Positions 26,298-35,499 of a stretch of 64,000 bases of DNA are shown here, piece by piece. The position numbers were made by a program, and so were the translations under genes. Under the pieces are notes generated by a model. That model did not search any database. It worked only from the letters and a program-made list of their open reading frames with translations, and was not told where the DNA came from. How positions within the stretch are numbered: the first letter of the stretch is position 1; the number at the start of each line of letters is the position of its first letter. The DNA is from Ignavibacteria bacterium (lineage in GTDB: Bacteria; Bacteroidota; Ignavibacteria; Kapaibacteriales; Kapaibacteriaceae), in the NCBI GenBank assembly GCA_013204605.1, contig JABMNI010000021.1:70424-134423 (forward strand). The letters are read 5' to 3'.

Positions 26298-27788
26298 TTA
26301 GCCGTACACGTCCTCAGCTTTTTTACCGATGTATTGCAAAAAGTCATATGCGGCAAGGGGCTTACCACATACTCTAACAGATATCTCGGTTGGAGTTTCA
26401 GTCCGACCAACTCCGTGAACATTTGTCCTCAACCAATTCAAGACCGGTGCAAAATCTCCATTGGCTACAAGGGCTTTAACATTTGGAATAGCAACCTGCA
26501 TTGTGTTCCATTGCATTGCAGCAAATAGTTTGCCTAGCGAGTACGAAGGGAAATATCCAATTCCACCAAATGACCAGTGTACGTCTTGCAAACATCCCTC
26601 GGCGTCGTTTGGAGGAACGACACCTAACGATTGACTCATCTTATCATTCCAAGCAGCTGGAATATCGGCCACAGCTAACCGACCATTGATTAAATCGTTC
26701 TCGATTTCATATCTCAGTATGATGTGCAGATTATACGTCAATTCGTCGCTTTCAACGCGGTTAAGAGACGGAGTAATTTTATTTATCGCTTTGTAAAAAT
26801 CACGCGGCGTAACATCCGCTAATTGAGATGGAAATTGATTTTTCACAATTGGGAAAGCCCACTCCCAAAACTCTTCACTGCGAGCTATTGTGTTTTCCCA
26901 AAAAAGCGATTGCGACTCATGGATGCCCATACTTGCCCCACCAGCGCCCGACGTGCGGTCTAACTCGGCAGCGACACCTTGCTCATACATGCCATGACCC
27001 GCCTCATGGATTAGGCCAAACAAACAAGAACGGAGATCATTTTCACGTACTCGAGTTGTTAGACGAACATCAGTATTAGAAAACGAGGTGCAGAAAGGGT
27101 GCGTTGACAAATCAATGCGGCCGGTATTAGAGTCGAATCCGAGCGTTTGAATAATTTGCTTCGCTACCTTCATTTGAGAGTCGCCATCGTAATGGCGGTA
27201 CAAAATCTCATCGGAAACCATGGACTTATTCGCGTCAATTGATTTAAGAATAGCCGTTGTACCGTCCTTCAACTGCTGAAATATCGGCGTTAAAGATTCT
27301 ACGGTAAGACCCGGTTCGTATTCATCTAGCAAAGCGTTGTACAAATTTCCACCAACGCTGGTTAGCTCGGCTTCTTGCTGCTTAAGTCTGACGATAGATT
27401 CTAAATGTGGTTGAAAGATCGAGAAGTCACTACTTGCTCGAGATTTTTTCCAGGCATCCTGTCCTTTGGACGTAACACGGGCTAACTCATCGATAAACTG
27501 TGGAGACAATTTTTGAGATCGTTTTTGATCTTCGATAAACCTGCCTATAATTCGCTGCTGTAAAGCCGGCAATTCAGACTTATAAACTTGGGCATCTTCA
27601 ACAATCCGATTAGCTTCATCGTTAGTGTTAAATCCATGTATCAACGTAGACAATGTGGCTATCTGCTCAGCTCTAGCATCCACTGCTCCGTCTGGCATAT
27701 ACGTCTCTTGATCCCAGCCTAGAACCGCGGTGGCGGCACGCAGGTCGGATATCTTATGCATTAAGCTAAGTAATTCTGAATAGGCCAT
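26298..27788 (-). CDS. M32 family metallocarboxypeptidase (Taq type)
   Basis: 496 residues, the normal size of the family. The zinc motif HEAGH in LIHEAGHGMYEQG (~262-274) is followed by the conserved MGIHESQSLFWENTIAR containing the third zinc ligand Glu. Supporting segments are GWDQETYMP near the N-terminus and GIGYFPSYSLG near the C-terminus. No signal peptide, so cytosolic. It removes C-terminal residues from peptides in a metal-dependent way. Lies 16 nt after queA, in the order queA-M32-SMUG2. Confidence 0.95.
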   Translation of the reverse strand: MAYSELLSLMHKISDLRAATAVLGWDQETYMPDGAVDARAEQIATLSTLIHGFNTNDEANRIVEDAQVYKSELPALQQRIIGRFIEDQKRSQKLSPQFIDELARVTSKGQDAWKKSRASSDFSIFQPHLESIVRLKQQEAELTSVGGNLYNALLDEYEPGLTVESLTPIFQQLKDGTTAILKSIDANKSMVSDEILYRHYDGDSQMKVAKQIIQTLGFDSNTGRIDLSTHPFCTSFSNTDVRLTTRVRENDLRSCLFGLIHEAGHGMYEQGVAAELDRTSGAGGASMGIHESQSLFWENTIARSEEFWEWAFPIVKNQFPSQLADVTPRDFYKAINKITPSLNRVESDELTYNLHIILRYEIENDLINGRLAVADIPAAWNDKMSQSLGVVPPNDAEGCLQDVHWSFGGIGYFPSYSLGKLFAAMQWNTMQVAIPNVKALVANGDFAPVLNWLRTNVHGVGRTETPTEISVRVCGKPLAAYDFLQYIGKKAEDVYG

Positions 27789-27804
27789 TTTTGTCTTCGA
27801 TTAA

Positions 27805-28851
27805 TTAAATGATCATCAATGCATCGCCGTAGGCAAACATTCTATACTCGCTCTTCATAGCTTTTTTGTAGGCTTTGAAAAGCGCCTCTTTGTTTCCTAG
27901 AAACGCTGCCGAAAGAAGAAGTGCCGGTGAAGCCGGTAGGTGGAAGTTTGTGATAAACTTATTCGCGATTTTGAATTCGTAAGGCGGATGAATAAACTTA
28001 TCAGTCCAACCTTTATTTGGCTTAACAATTCCTGATGTTAAAACTGAAGACTCTAACGCCCTAACCACGCTTGAACCAACTGCATACACGTTATGCTTGG
28101 ATTTCAACGCTTTGTTGATAGTATCAGCCGCTTCTTTGTTGATCTCAAAGTACTCACTGTACATTCGGTGCTTTGTTAAGTCTTCAACTTCAATTGTCTC
28201 AAATATCCCCTGACCAATGTTTAATTGAACCTTAGCAATTTTAATCCCCTTTTTTTCCGCAGCTTTCAATAGTTTTTCCGAGAAATGCAGACCCGCAGTT
28301 GGAGGCGCAATTGAACCGACCTTATTTGGATTCGCAAATACACATTGGTAAGAAGCCTTGTCATCATCTGTCGGTTCGCGTTTGATGTACTCCGGGAGTG
28401 GCATTTGACCTATTCGATCAATTATTTCGTGCAAATCGCCATCATAAGAAAACCGAACGGTACGTCCGCGTGAAGTAGTGTTATCGATTATCTCGCAATA
28501 ACACTTATTATCATCAAAGTAGATTTTGTTTCCAATTCTCACTTTGCGGGCCGGCTCAACTAGTACATCCCAAATGCGCTCTGCTGCCTTCAATTCCCTT
28601 AGCAACATCACTTCAATTTTCGCGTTTGTTTTCTCTTTCTTGCCGAAGAGTCGTGCTGGAAACACCTTTGTCTCGTTCACAACTATCACATCGCCTTTCC
28701 CCATGTATGACAGCACATCTTTAAAATGCTTCTCCTCAATTTCTCCCGTTTCACGGTTCATAACCATGAGCTTACTGCTTTCACGTGGATCGGCCGGATA
28801 CTTTGCAACGGCATTTTTGGGGACGGCAAATTTAAATTCTGATAGTTTCAT
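27805..28851 (-). CDS. queA: tRNA preQ1(34) S-adenosylmethionine ribosyltransferase-isomerase QueA
   Basis: 348 residues, family length. QueA transfers and isomerises the ribosyl part of SAM onto preQ1 in tRNA to make epoxyqueuosine. Hallmarks: AKYPADPRESSKLMVMNR at the N-terminus, VIVVNETKVFPARL, SIAPPTAGLHFSEKL in the middle and NFHLPASPALLLSAAF near the C-terminus. Start ATG 28851. It has its own well-formed promoter at 28905-28935 and heads the run queA-M32-SMUG2. Confidence 0.97.
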   Translation of the reverse strand: MKLSEFKFAVPKNAVAKYPADPRESSKLMVMNRETGEIEEKHFKDVLSYMGKGDVIVVNETKVFPARLFGKKEKTNAKIEVMLLRELKAAERIWDVLVEPARKVRIGNKIYFDDNKCYCEIIDNTTSRGRTVRFSYDGDLHEIIDRIGQMPLPEYIKREPTDDDKASYQCVFANPNKVGSIAPPTAGLHFSEKLLKAAEKKGIKIAKVQLNIGQGIFETIEVEDLTKHRMYSEYFEINKEAADTINKALKSKHNVYAVGSSVVRALESSVLTSGIVKPNKGWTDKFIHPPYEFKIANKFITNFHLPASPALLLSAAFLGNKEALFKAYKKAMKSEYRMFAYGDALMII

Positions 28852-28904
28852 TCATACTCCAAAAGGCGAAATGGGACTTGGCACGATGCGCGCCAAAAAG
28901 ACTA

Positions 28905-28935
28905 CAAAAATACGACCAAAAAGGCCCCATAGCAA
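28905..28935 (-). promoter_or_regulatory. Bacteroidota-type promoter for queA
   Basis: On the minus strand TTG (28935-28933), 20 nt, then TATTTTTG (28912-28905) matches the TTG/TAnnTTTG pattern used by the primary sigma factor of Bacteroidota. It predicts a start near 28898 and a leader of about 47 nt before queA. The spacing equals that of the rplS promoter in this window. Confidence 0.6.
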
Positions 28936-29043
28936 TCTAAAAATTGCCTTTATCGCCTTTTTATTCAATGATTTACCGTATTTCCTTGCTCAATTCAGTA
29001 AAAGCCCCGAGTTTTACAGTTTGTATCAATTTCAACAAACTAA

Positions 29044-31071
29044 ATGCCCGCATTTACACTTAACACAAATTACCAGCCCGCGGGCGATCAGCCGACCGCT
29101 ATTGCGGAGTTAGTTGAGGGAATGAAAGAGGACCGAAAGTTCCAGACATTGCTCGGTGTTACGGGATCCGGTAAGACCTTTACCGTTTCCAACGTTATTG
29201 AACAGACTCAGAAACCTACACTTGTAATCTCACCTAACAAGACATTAGCTGCTCAGTTATACGGAGAGTTCAAATCATTCTTTCCTGAGAACGCAGTTGA
29301 ATTTTTCATCTCGTACTACGACTATTACCAACCAGAAGCATACATAGCCAAAACAGATCAGTTCATTGAGAAGGACTTTTCAATAAACGATGAAATTGAT
29401 AGGCTGCGTTTAAGAGCTACCAGCGCCCTTGTTGAAGGCCGCCGAGATGTTATCGTGATTGCATCGGTGTCATGCATATATGGAATTGGTGCAAAGGAAG
29501 ATTTCAAATCTGAACTGCTGCTCATTAAGGTTGGAATGAAAACTACCAGACAGCAACTTCTTCACAGACTTAATGACATCCACTACAGCAGGAATGATTT
29601 TGAGTTTGGGCGCGGCACATTTAGAGTTCGCGGTGATGTTATTGAAATCATTCCAGGTTTTGAGGAAAATCGAGCAATTAGAATTGAATTGTTTGATGAT
29701 GCTATTGAGCGAGTGTCATGGATTGACAAAAGAGACGGTCGTGTTCTTGAGAGAACTGAGAGTGTTTTGTTGTACCCCGCCCGATTATTTGTTACTTCAA
29801 AGTCAAACCTAGCTCGCGCTACGGTTGCCATCAAGGAAGAGTTGGCCGATCGACTAAAAGAACTGCGAGCAATGGACAAGATGATTGAAGCGCAACGATT
29901 GGAACAAAGAACAATGTTCGATCTCGAAATGATGAAGGAAGTTGGATATTGTTCAGGGATTGAGAACTATAGTATGCACCTGTCAGGTCGTGTTCCCGGT
30001 GATACTCCAGCTTGCCTTATTGACTATTTTCCTGACGACTTTCTTTTAGTTATAGACGAAAGCCACGTGACCATTCCCCAGGTTCGAGGAATGTATAATG
30101 GCGACCGCGCAAGAAAAACAACGTTGGTGGAACACGGTTTCAGACTTCCATCTGCTTTGGAAAACCGTCCGCTCCAATTCGATGAATTCAATAGTCATAT
30201 TAATAAGGCCATTTTCGTAAGCGCAACGCCAGGTGATTATGAACTAGAACAGTGTATGGGGGTAGTAGTTGAACAAGTGATCCGTCCAACCGGATTGCTT
30301 GATCCCCGAATTGAAGTGCGACCAGTTAAAAATCAAATTGACGACCTCATTGAGGAAATTCGACGAAGGACAGTTGCAAAGGAACGGGTACTTGTTACTA
30401 CACTGACAAAACGGATGGCAGAAGACCTAAGCGATTACTTACACAACTTGAACATCAAGGTAGCCTATATTCATAGTGACGTGGTTACTCTGGAACGTGT
30501 AGAAATTATTCGCGGCCTTCGTCTGGGAAATTTCGACGTGTTGATTGGTGTGAATTTACTCCGAGAGGGTCTTGACCTACCCGAAGTTTCTTTGGTTGCA
30601 ATTCTTGATGCCGACAAAGAAGGCTTTCTGCGAAGCGAGAGATCGCTTATGCAAACCGCAGGGCGAACCGCTCGTAACGCGCAAGGCTTGGTCATTTTCT
30701 ATGCAGATAGAATTACTAAATCAATGAACGCGGTTATGGAAGAAACGAATCGTCGACGTGCACTTCAAGAAACGTATAATACAGAACACGGCATCGACCC
30801 AACAACTGTTTACAAATCGATTGAAGAAATACTTGGATCGACTTCTGTTGCTGACATTCATACAGAGCAAACACAAAAACGATACGATGCTGCCGCTGTA
30901 AAAGTCCGTCGTGCGGCCGAGCCGATTGCTAAGTATTTAACGTCCTCGCAACGCTCTGAACTCATCGATCAAATGTTTGAAGAAATGAAGAACGCAGCGA
31001 GAAATTTAGATTTTGAACGTGCAGCGGAACTTAGAGATGAAATTCAAGTTTTGAAAACCTTAAATTCGTAA
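29044..31071 (+). CDS. uvrB: Excinuclease ABC subunit B
   Basis: 675 residues, full length. UvrB verifies damage and loads UvrC in nucleotide-excision repair. Walker [10 protein letters not shown] (~37-45), beta-hairpin region [10 protein letters not shown], helicase motif LVIDESHVT, motif [20 protein letters not shown], the arginine-rich QTAGRTARN, and a C-terminal UVR coiled-coil domain ([16 protein letters not shown]) for UvrC contact. The 192 nt upstream, shared with the divergent queA, hold the queA promoter; no clear promoter for uvrB itself. No ARGGGGCT motif lies in it. Confidence 0.98.
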   Translation: MPAFTLNTNYQPAGDQPTAIAELVEGMKEDRKFQTLLGVTGSGKTFTVSNVIEQTQKPTLVISPNKTLAAQLYGEFKSFFPENAVEFFISYYDYYQPEAYIAKTDQFIEKDFSINDEIDRLRLRATSALVEGRRDVIVIASVSCIYGIGAKEDFKSELLLIKVGMKTTRQQLLHRLNDIHYSRNDFEFGRGTFRVRGDVIEIIPGFEENRAIRIELFDDAIERVSWIDKRDGRVLERTESVLLYPARLFVTSKSNLARATVAIKEELADRLKELRAMDKMIEAQRLEQRTMFDLEMMKEVGYCSGIENYSMHLSGRVPGDTPACLIDYFPDDFLLVIDESHVTIPQVRGMYNGDRARKTTLVEHGFRLPSALENRPLQFDEFNSHINKAIFVSATPGDYELEQCMGVVVEQVIRPTGLLDPRIEVRPVKNQIDDLIEEIRRRTVAKERVLVTTLTKRMAEDLSDYLHNLNIKVAYIHSDVVTLERVEIIRGLRLGNFDVLIGVNLLREGLDLPEVSLVAILDADKEGFLRSERSLMQTAGRTARNAQGLVIFYADRITKSMNAVMEETNRRRALQETYNTEHGIDPTTVYKSIEEILGSTSVADIHTEQTQKRYDAAAVKVRRAAEPIAKYLTSSQRSELIDQMFEEMKNAARNLDFERAAELRDEIQVLKTLNS

Positions 31072-31093
31072 CCTTCTAACTTCACATTTCAAT

Positions 31094-31123
31094 ACTTCAA
31101 CTCACTTCAACTCACTTCAACTC
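31094..31123. repeat. Three tandem 10-bp repeats (ACTTCAACTC)
   Basis: Three exact copies of ACTTCAACTC in a row between the uvrB stop (31071) and the TTG start of the next gene (31146). Such short perfect repeats can vary in copy number by slippage. They end 22 nt before the start codon, so they lie in the leader or promoter of the downstream glycosyltransferase. Confidence 0.9.
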
Positions 31124-31145
31124 CATTCGCGAACCGAAAAGCCCC

Positions 31146-32318
31146 TTGAAAAAGATTCACGTTCTTTTCACCTCCCACTCGTCCGTTATTGATGTGTATC
31201 AGGATAAGCTGCGCTACATTGCTGCCGATCCGAACATCAAACTGACAGTATTACTTCCAGAACGGTATTTGGAAGGGAGTAAGGTTGTGAGCGCAAGTTT
31301 GGGTGACGGCTCGTACGATGTGATCACATTGCCCACGGTGTGCGGCGAGCAGGGTTTACAAAACAGATTTTGGTATAAGGGGCTTTCCAACACGCTCAAA
31401 GCCGTTAATCCAGATATAATTCATGCCGAGGAAGAACCAGAAAGTTTGGTGACGGCGCAGCTAATTTTTAACTGCAGAAAACTCAAGAAGCGTCCAAAGT
31501 TTGTTGGATTCACGTGGCGCAACATGACATTCCCACTGGAGGCGAAGTCCTCCTGGAATTGGAAGAGTCTACTACTCTCAACTGTGCAACGTTACTCTTT
31601 GAATAAACACGACATGATAATCGGTGGCAGTCATTTATCAGAGAAGTACATTCGAGCCAGCGGATTTCGTGGCCCAATGCGACTAATTCCGCAATACGGT
31701 GTGAATCCGGAAGTCTATTTTCCCATATCACGCAACATTACATCTGCAAACGGTAGCGTCGATTCTGAAAAGTTCACGATTGGTTTTGTTGGGAGAATTT
31801 TGGAGATGAAGGGGCTGCATGTTTTGGTAAATGCAATGACAAGGCTGCCCTCAGATTGCGAGTTGGTCATATTAGGAAGCGGTGAGTTTTTGAGCAACAT
31901 TCAGAATTTAGTTTCGGAGTTGAAGTTGACTTCTCGGGTGAAGTTTAAGAGTGGAATACCCGCTCGAGATGTGCCAGAAGTAATGCGGATGTTTGATGTT
32001 CTTTGCATTCCTTCCCTAACTTCTTCGTTGTGGCGTGAACAATTCGGTAGGGTTATTATTGAAGCCATGGCTTGCGGCACTCCGGTTGTAGGGTCATCCT
32101 CAGGCGAGATTCCTTACGTGATTGGTGACGCAGGATTGGTTTGTATGGAGAATGACGTTGATGCGCTGGCTGACGCGCTGAATAAGCTATACGTAGATAG
32201 CGATCTGCGTAATAGCATGCGTTTGAAGGGCATCCAACGAGTTGAAGCTAATTACACAAATCAAATCATTGCGCAACAAATACTTGAAGTGTATCAAACA
32301 CTTACTGAGAAACTATGA
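31146..32318 (+). CDS. Family 4 glycosyltransferase
   Basis: 390 residues, GT-B fold. IGFVGRILEMKGLHVLVNAM opens the donor domain and EQFGRVIIEAMACGTPVVGSSSGEIPYVI carries the E-x7-E motif. An acidic DIIHAEEEPES loop lies in the acceptor domain. The start is TTG at 31146, supported by the MKKIHVLF-like N-terminus; the TTG overlaps an ARGGGGCT motif (31140-31147) and two further copies are in the gene. It is coupled by a 4-nt overlap to a methyltransferase. Probably acts in surface-polysaccharide assembly; specificity unknown. Confidence 0.9.
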   Translation: MKKIHVLFTSHSSVIDVYQDKLRYIAADPNIKLTVLLPERYLEGSKVVSASLGDGSYDVITLPTVCGEQGLQNRFWYKGLSNTLKAVNPDIIHAEEEPESLVTAQLIFNCRKLKKRPKFVGFTWRNMTFPLEAKSSWNWKSLLLSTVQRYSLNKHDMIIGGSHLSEKYIRASGFRGPMRLIPQYGVNPEVYFPISRNITSANGSVDSEKFTIGFVGRILEMKGLHVLVNAMTRLPSDCELVILGSGEFLSNIQNLVSELKLTSRVKFKSGIPARDVPEVMRMFDVLCIPSLTSSLWREQFGRVIIEAMACGTPVVGSSSGEIPYVIGDAGLVCMENDVDALADALNKLYVDSDLRNSMRLKGIQRVEANYTNQIIAQQILEVYQTLTEKL

Positions 32319-33043
32319 ACTACCGAGAACACTTTTATTCGAATTACACCTCGTCTCAAGCTCGTCATACTTCAAAAGAAGATTTGATGAGAACGGTAGC
32401 AGAAAATGGCAAATCAATTGTAACAGATGTTTTGCCTCATATTTCCGGAGATAAAGACATCACGATCCTTGACCTGGGATGTGGATTCGGAACACTAGTC
32501 CTGTGCCTTCAACGATTGGGATACAGAAATGTCAGTGGCGTGGATATCAGCAAAGAGCAGATCGATGTTGCAATTGAGATTGGTGCAAAGAATGTTGTGG
32601 TTGGAACTTTGCATGAAGCGCTAAGCAACACGGTCGAAAAAGTTGGCGTCATAACAATGATCGATGTGATAGAACACCTTACAAAAAATGAAGCAATTGA
32701 GGTTCTGCAGTCGTGCTACGACAAGCTAGAAGAAGGCGGCACAATTGTTATGCGAACCCCTAATGTAGATGCGTATTTTGGGACGGTACTATCATTTGGT
32801 GATTTGACGCACGAAATGCATTTAAACAAACTATCTGCCCAAGAACTGTTTGCTTCATTGCCGTACAAATTTGTACAGATCTTACCTGCAAGGCACAGCG
32901 ATGCCAACCTTGCTGCCAAAATATTGAAAACTATGATGTCCCCTTTTACAGCCTTGTTTCATCGGCTGCAATGTGTTGCTTATGGAATGAGCTCATCAAT
33001 GCTACTTACATCCGCAAATATGATCATCGTTGTGCGGAAATAG
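32315..33043 (+). CDS. Class I SAM-dependent methyltransferase
   Basis: 242 residues. Motif I ILDLGCGFGTL, acidic loop VSGVDISKEQ, post-motif TMIDVIEHL and motif III LEEGGTIVMRTPN define a UbiG/type-11-like methyltransferase. The substrate is likely a sugar or polyprenyl-linked glycan given its 4-nt overlap with a GT4 gene, but this is context only. The last ~60 residues are hydrophobic and may touch the membrane. It converges on and overlaps by 20 nt the next gene on the minus strand. Confidence 0.88.
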   Translation: MNYREHFYSNYTSSQARHTSKEDLMRTVAENGKSIVTDVLPHISGDKDITILDLGCGFGTLVLCLQRLGYRNVSGVDISKEQIDVAIEIGAKNVVVGTLHEALSNTVEKVGVITMIDVIEHLTKNEAIEVLQSCYDKLEEGGTIVMRTPNVDAYFGTVLSFGDLTHEMHLNKLSAQELFASLPYKFVQILPARHSDANLAAKILKTMMSPFTALFHRLQCVAYGMSSSMLLTSANMIIVVRK

Positions 33044-34166
33044 TCAGCTCCTCAATCAGTTTGGAAACGATTCTTGCGGATGAGTCCCAGCTGAAATCTG
33101 CAGCCCTCTTTATGCCTTTTTGAGACAGATCATTCCGTAGGTTTTCATTTGAGAAAACAGCTGACATCGCTTCTGCGACTGCTTTCTCATCTAGATGATC
33201 TACTAAAATTGCACTGTCACCTGCCACTTCAGGCAATGATGTTACGTTGCTACATATTACTGGTACCCCACACTGCATAGCTTCAAGAACAGGTATTCCA
33301 AATCCTTCGAAATGAGGAATGAACGTTAAGGCAATTGCCGAACCCATCAATTTGGCAAGATCAGTCTCCGACACGTAGCCTGTAAATTTCACCGAATGCG
33401 CATGCTTCATGTTTGCCAGAGCCTCAGCTACTTCGGGGTCGCCCCATCCCTTAGCTCCCACAATTAGCAACCGAACTTCATTATCACTATTATTCTTAAA
33501 AAGGTCGAACGCTCTAAACAACCTTGCTATGTTTTTTCGCGGCTGTACTATACCCGTGTATATGAAGTAGTCACAACCATTCGTCCATTTTGATTTTGTA
33601 TCGTCAATCTCAGCAATTGATGCTGGCTTGAATATCGCTCTAGCTGCATTATACACCACCGTTATCTCATCGAGAGGAATACCATATTGCTCGCTGATGT
33701 CCACACGAGAAAACTTACTTACGGTAGCTAACTTGCTTGCCTTCAAGGCACAATCTCTATACCGCTTTCGATAATACCGAATCAAACCCTTTTTCAGTTG
33801 TGCTGGGTAGTGAATGAATCCTAAGTCGTGTATAACATTGACTGTGGGAATTTTACTACGAACGGGGATGAAACCGTCCAATGATATCAGCACATCACAT
33901 GCAAGAAATTTAGAAGCAAATAGAAGCGAATATTGATACCATATCTCAAAGAGAAATGGGAATCTCATTACTGCGCGAGGAGGTATGAGATAGCCTTTTG
34001 TATTCTCCGCATATATAAAGTCAGATGAGAATGGTCGGTCAAAAAAGAATTTAAATTCGTGTTGTGGATTCATTCTCACCACTCTACGCAATATTTCATG
34101 CGTAAACCAGCCTTGACCCTCTAGCTTGTTTAGTATTAACATTCTTGCGTTTACACCAATAATCAT
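33024..34166 (-). CDS. Family 4 glycosyltransferase
   Basis: 380 residues. N-terminal IIGVNARML, the mannosyltransferase-like VNVIHDLGFIHYP, the donor-domain start FIYTGIVQPRKNIARLFRAF and PHFEGFGIPVLEAMQCGVPVI with the E-x7-E motif place it in GT4 near mannosyl/rhamnosyl transferases. It is transcribed against the neighbouring glycan genes, and its 3' end overlaps the methyltransferase by 20 nt. A near-match -7 sequence (GATATTTG, 34217-34210) lies in its upstream region. Confidence 0.9.
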   Translation of the reverse strand: MIIGVNARMLILNKLEGQGWFTHEILRRVVRMNPQHEFKFFFDRPFSSDFIYAENTKGYLIPPRAVMRFPFLFEIWYQYSLLFASKFLACDVLISLDGFIPVRSKIPTVNVIHDLGFIHYPAQLKKGLIRYYRKRYRDCALKASKLATVSKFSRVDISEQYGIPLDEITVVYNAARAIFKPASIAEIDDTKSKWTNGCDYFIYTGIVQPRKNIARLFRAFDLFKNNSDNEVRLLIVGAKGWGDPEVAEALANMKHAHSVKFTGYVSETDLAKLMGSAIALTFIPHFEGFGIPVLEAMQCGVPVICSNVTSLPEVAGDSAILVDHLDEKAVAEAMSAVFSNENLRNDLSQKGIKRAADFSWDSSARIVSKLIEELTISAQR

Positions 34167-34320
34167 CTTGCAAATTCCAAGTTGTTAATAAAAGATTGTG
34201 GTTCATGCTTCAAATATCTAGTCCGAAAAAAGTGGTTACGCAGCTATTATAGGGTCTAAACTGTAGCTATATATAACACCCAGTCAATTATTATCACCTA
34301 CTCGCGTCCGACGGCTTCCG

Positions 34321-34328
34321 TATCTTTG
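34321..34328 (+). promoter_or_regulatory. Possible -7 box upstream of the Wzz-like gene
   Basis: TATCTTTG matches TAnnTTTG and lies 31 nt before the ATG at 34360. No TTG is present at the expected distance upstream, so only half of the promoter pattern is supported. The rest of the 193-nt divergent gap holds nothing else that I recognise. Confidence 0.35.
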
Positions 34329-34359
34329 ATCGTTTTTAAAATGCCACTGGAAACCATAA

Positions 34360-35499
34360 ATGCCGAACGAATTTTCAGCTATTCAAGTAATGGGTGCGTT
34401 ATTTCGAAAGAAATGGTGGATTATTGCAATTTCAGCAATAACAGCCATCGGTACCTATGCCTACGTTAGAACGCTACCTGAATACTTCAAATCTACGGTC
34501 AATTGCGTCCCTCCTCGCATTGATAACTCAATGTTGGGTGGTGGGATAGGTGGAGTAGGGTCGGCCTTGAAGGATTTCGGCTTAACAAAACTAGGTGGAA
34601 AACAAGGTGACGGATTTGAATTCATTGTGATCCTCTTTACTCGATCGATTAGAGACTCCATGATAAGGAGATTCGATCTTGCCAAGGAGTATGAGATGGA
34701 GGGAAAGCCTTTAGAAAAGGTCAGACTCGAATTCGAAGACAACCTGCAGATCAACTTGCATTTCGAAGGTAACTACGAGATTTCGATTTGGAGTCGAGAT
34801 AGTCACAAGGCCGCTGACATGTGTAATTACTTTGTCGGACTGGCAAATGAAATTGCTAACAGGGTTCATCGTGAAGAGGCCACAAAATCAACGGAGTACT
34901 TGAATCAGCGCATAGACTTGATTGACAGCGCGTTGTTTGCGCTTACGGATTCGCTTTCGCGGTATTCGAAAGACTACCTCCTTTTTGCCCCCGTCGAGCA
35001 GGCAAAGGCTTCTGCGTCGGCAGTTTCTGAAATCATGGCAAACATTATGAAACAAGAAACTGTATTGGGGCTTCTCGAACGCAATTATGGTGCTGAAGAC
35101 CCTCAGGTCCGCGCACAACGAGCGCTAGTATCGGACTTAAAGAAACAACAACTATCGTTACGGACTGAGCCCGGTTTTGGTGGTGATTTTAAACTTACCG
35201 ATGCAGCTGGGTTAGGTGCGCAATTTCTGAGACTCACATCGGAGTTTGAAGCGCATGCCAAGCTAAAGGCATTTTTACTTCCTACACTTGAACAAGCTCA
35301 ATTAGATAAGAATAAAACAACCCCTTCATTAATTGTGGTTGATCCACCGCAAGCGGCGGATAAGAAAGACCGCCCTAAAAGAGCATTGATAGCTGCAGGC
35401 AGTGGAATTGGTACTGGAGTACTTGCTATCCTATTTTTTATGATGCTACCAGTTTATTCGAACTTTAAGAAATTGATATCGAAGCCTGAAAATCTGTGA
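34360..35499 (+). CDS. Wzz/chain-length determinant-like polysaccharide co-polymerase
   Basis: 379 residues with a membrane segment at each end (WWIIAISAITAIGTYAYV near 20-37 and LIAAGSGIGTGVLAILFFMM near 345-365) enclosing a periplasmic, partly coiled-coil domain. A Pro-rich VVDPPQAADKKDRPKRALIA lies before the second span, the usual Wzz/PCP signature. It would set chain length of the polymer made by the product of the next gene, with which it overlaps by 4 nt. No tyrosine-kinase domain. Confidence 0.85.
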   Translation: MPNEFSAIQVMGALFRKKWWIIAISAITAIGTYAYVRTLPEYFKSTVNCVPPRIDNSMLGGGIGGVGSALKDFGLTKLGGKQGDGFEFIVILFTRSIRDSMIRRFDLAKEYEMEGKPLEKVRLEFEDNLQINLHFEGNYEISIWSRDSHKAADMCNYFVGLANEIANRVHREEATKSTEYLNQRIDLIDSALFALTDSLSRYSKDYLLFAPVEQAKASASAVSEIMANIMKQETVLGLLERNYGAEDPQVRAQRALVSDLKKQQLSLRTEPGFGGDFKLTDAAGLGAQFLRLTSEFEAHAKLKAFLLPTLEQAQLDKNKTTPSLIVVDPPQAADKKDRPKRALIAAGSGIGTGVLAILFFMMLPVYSNFKKLISKPENL

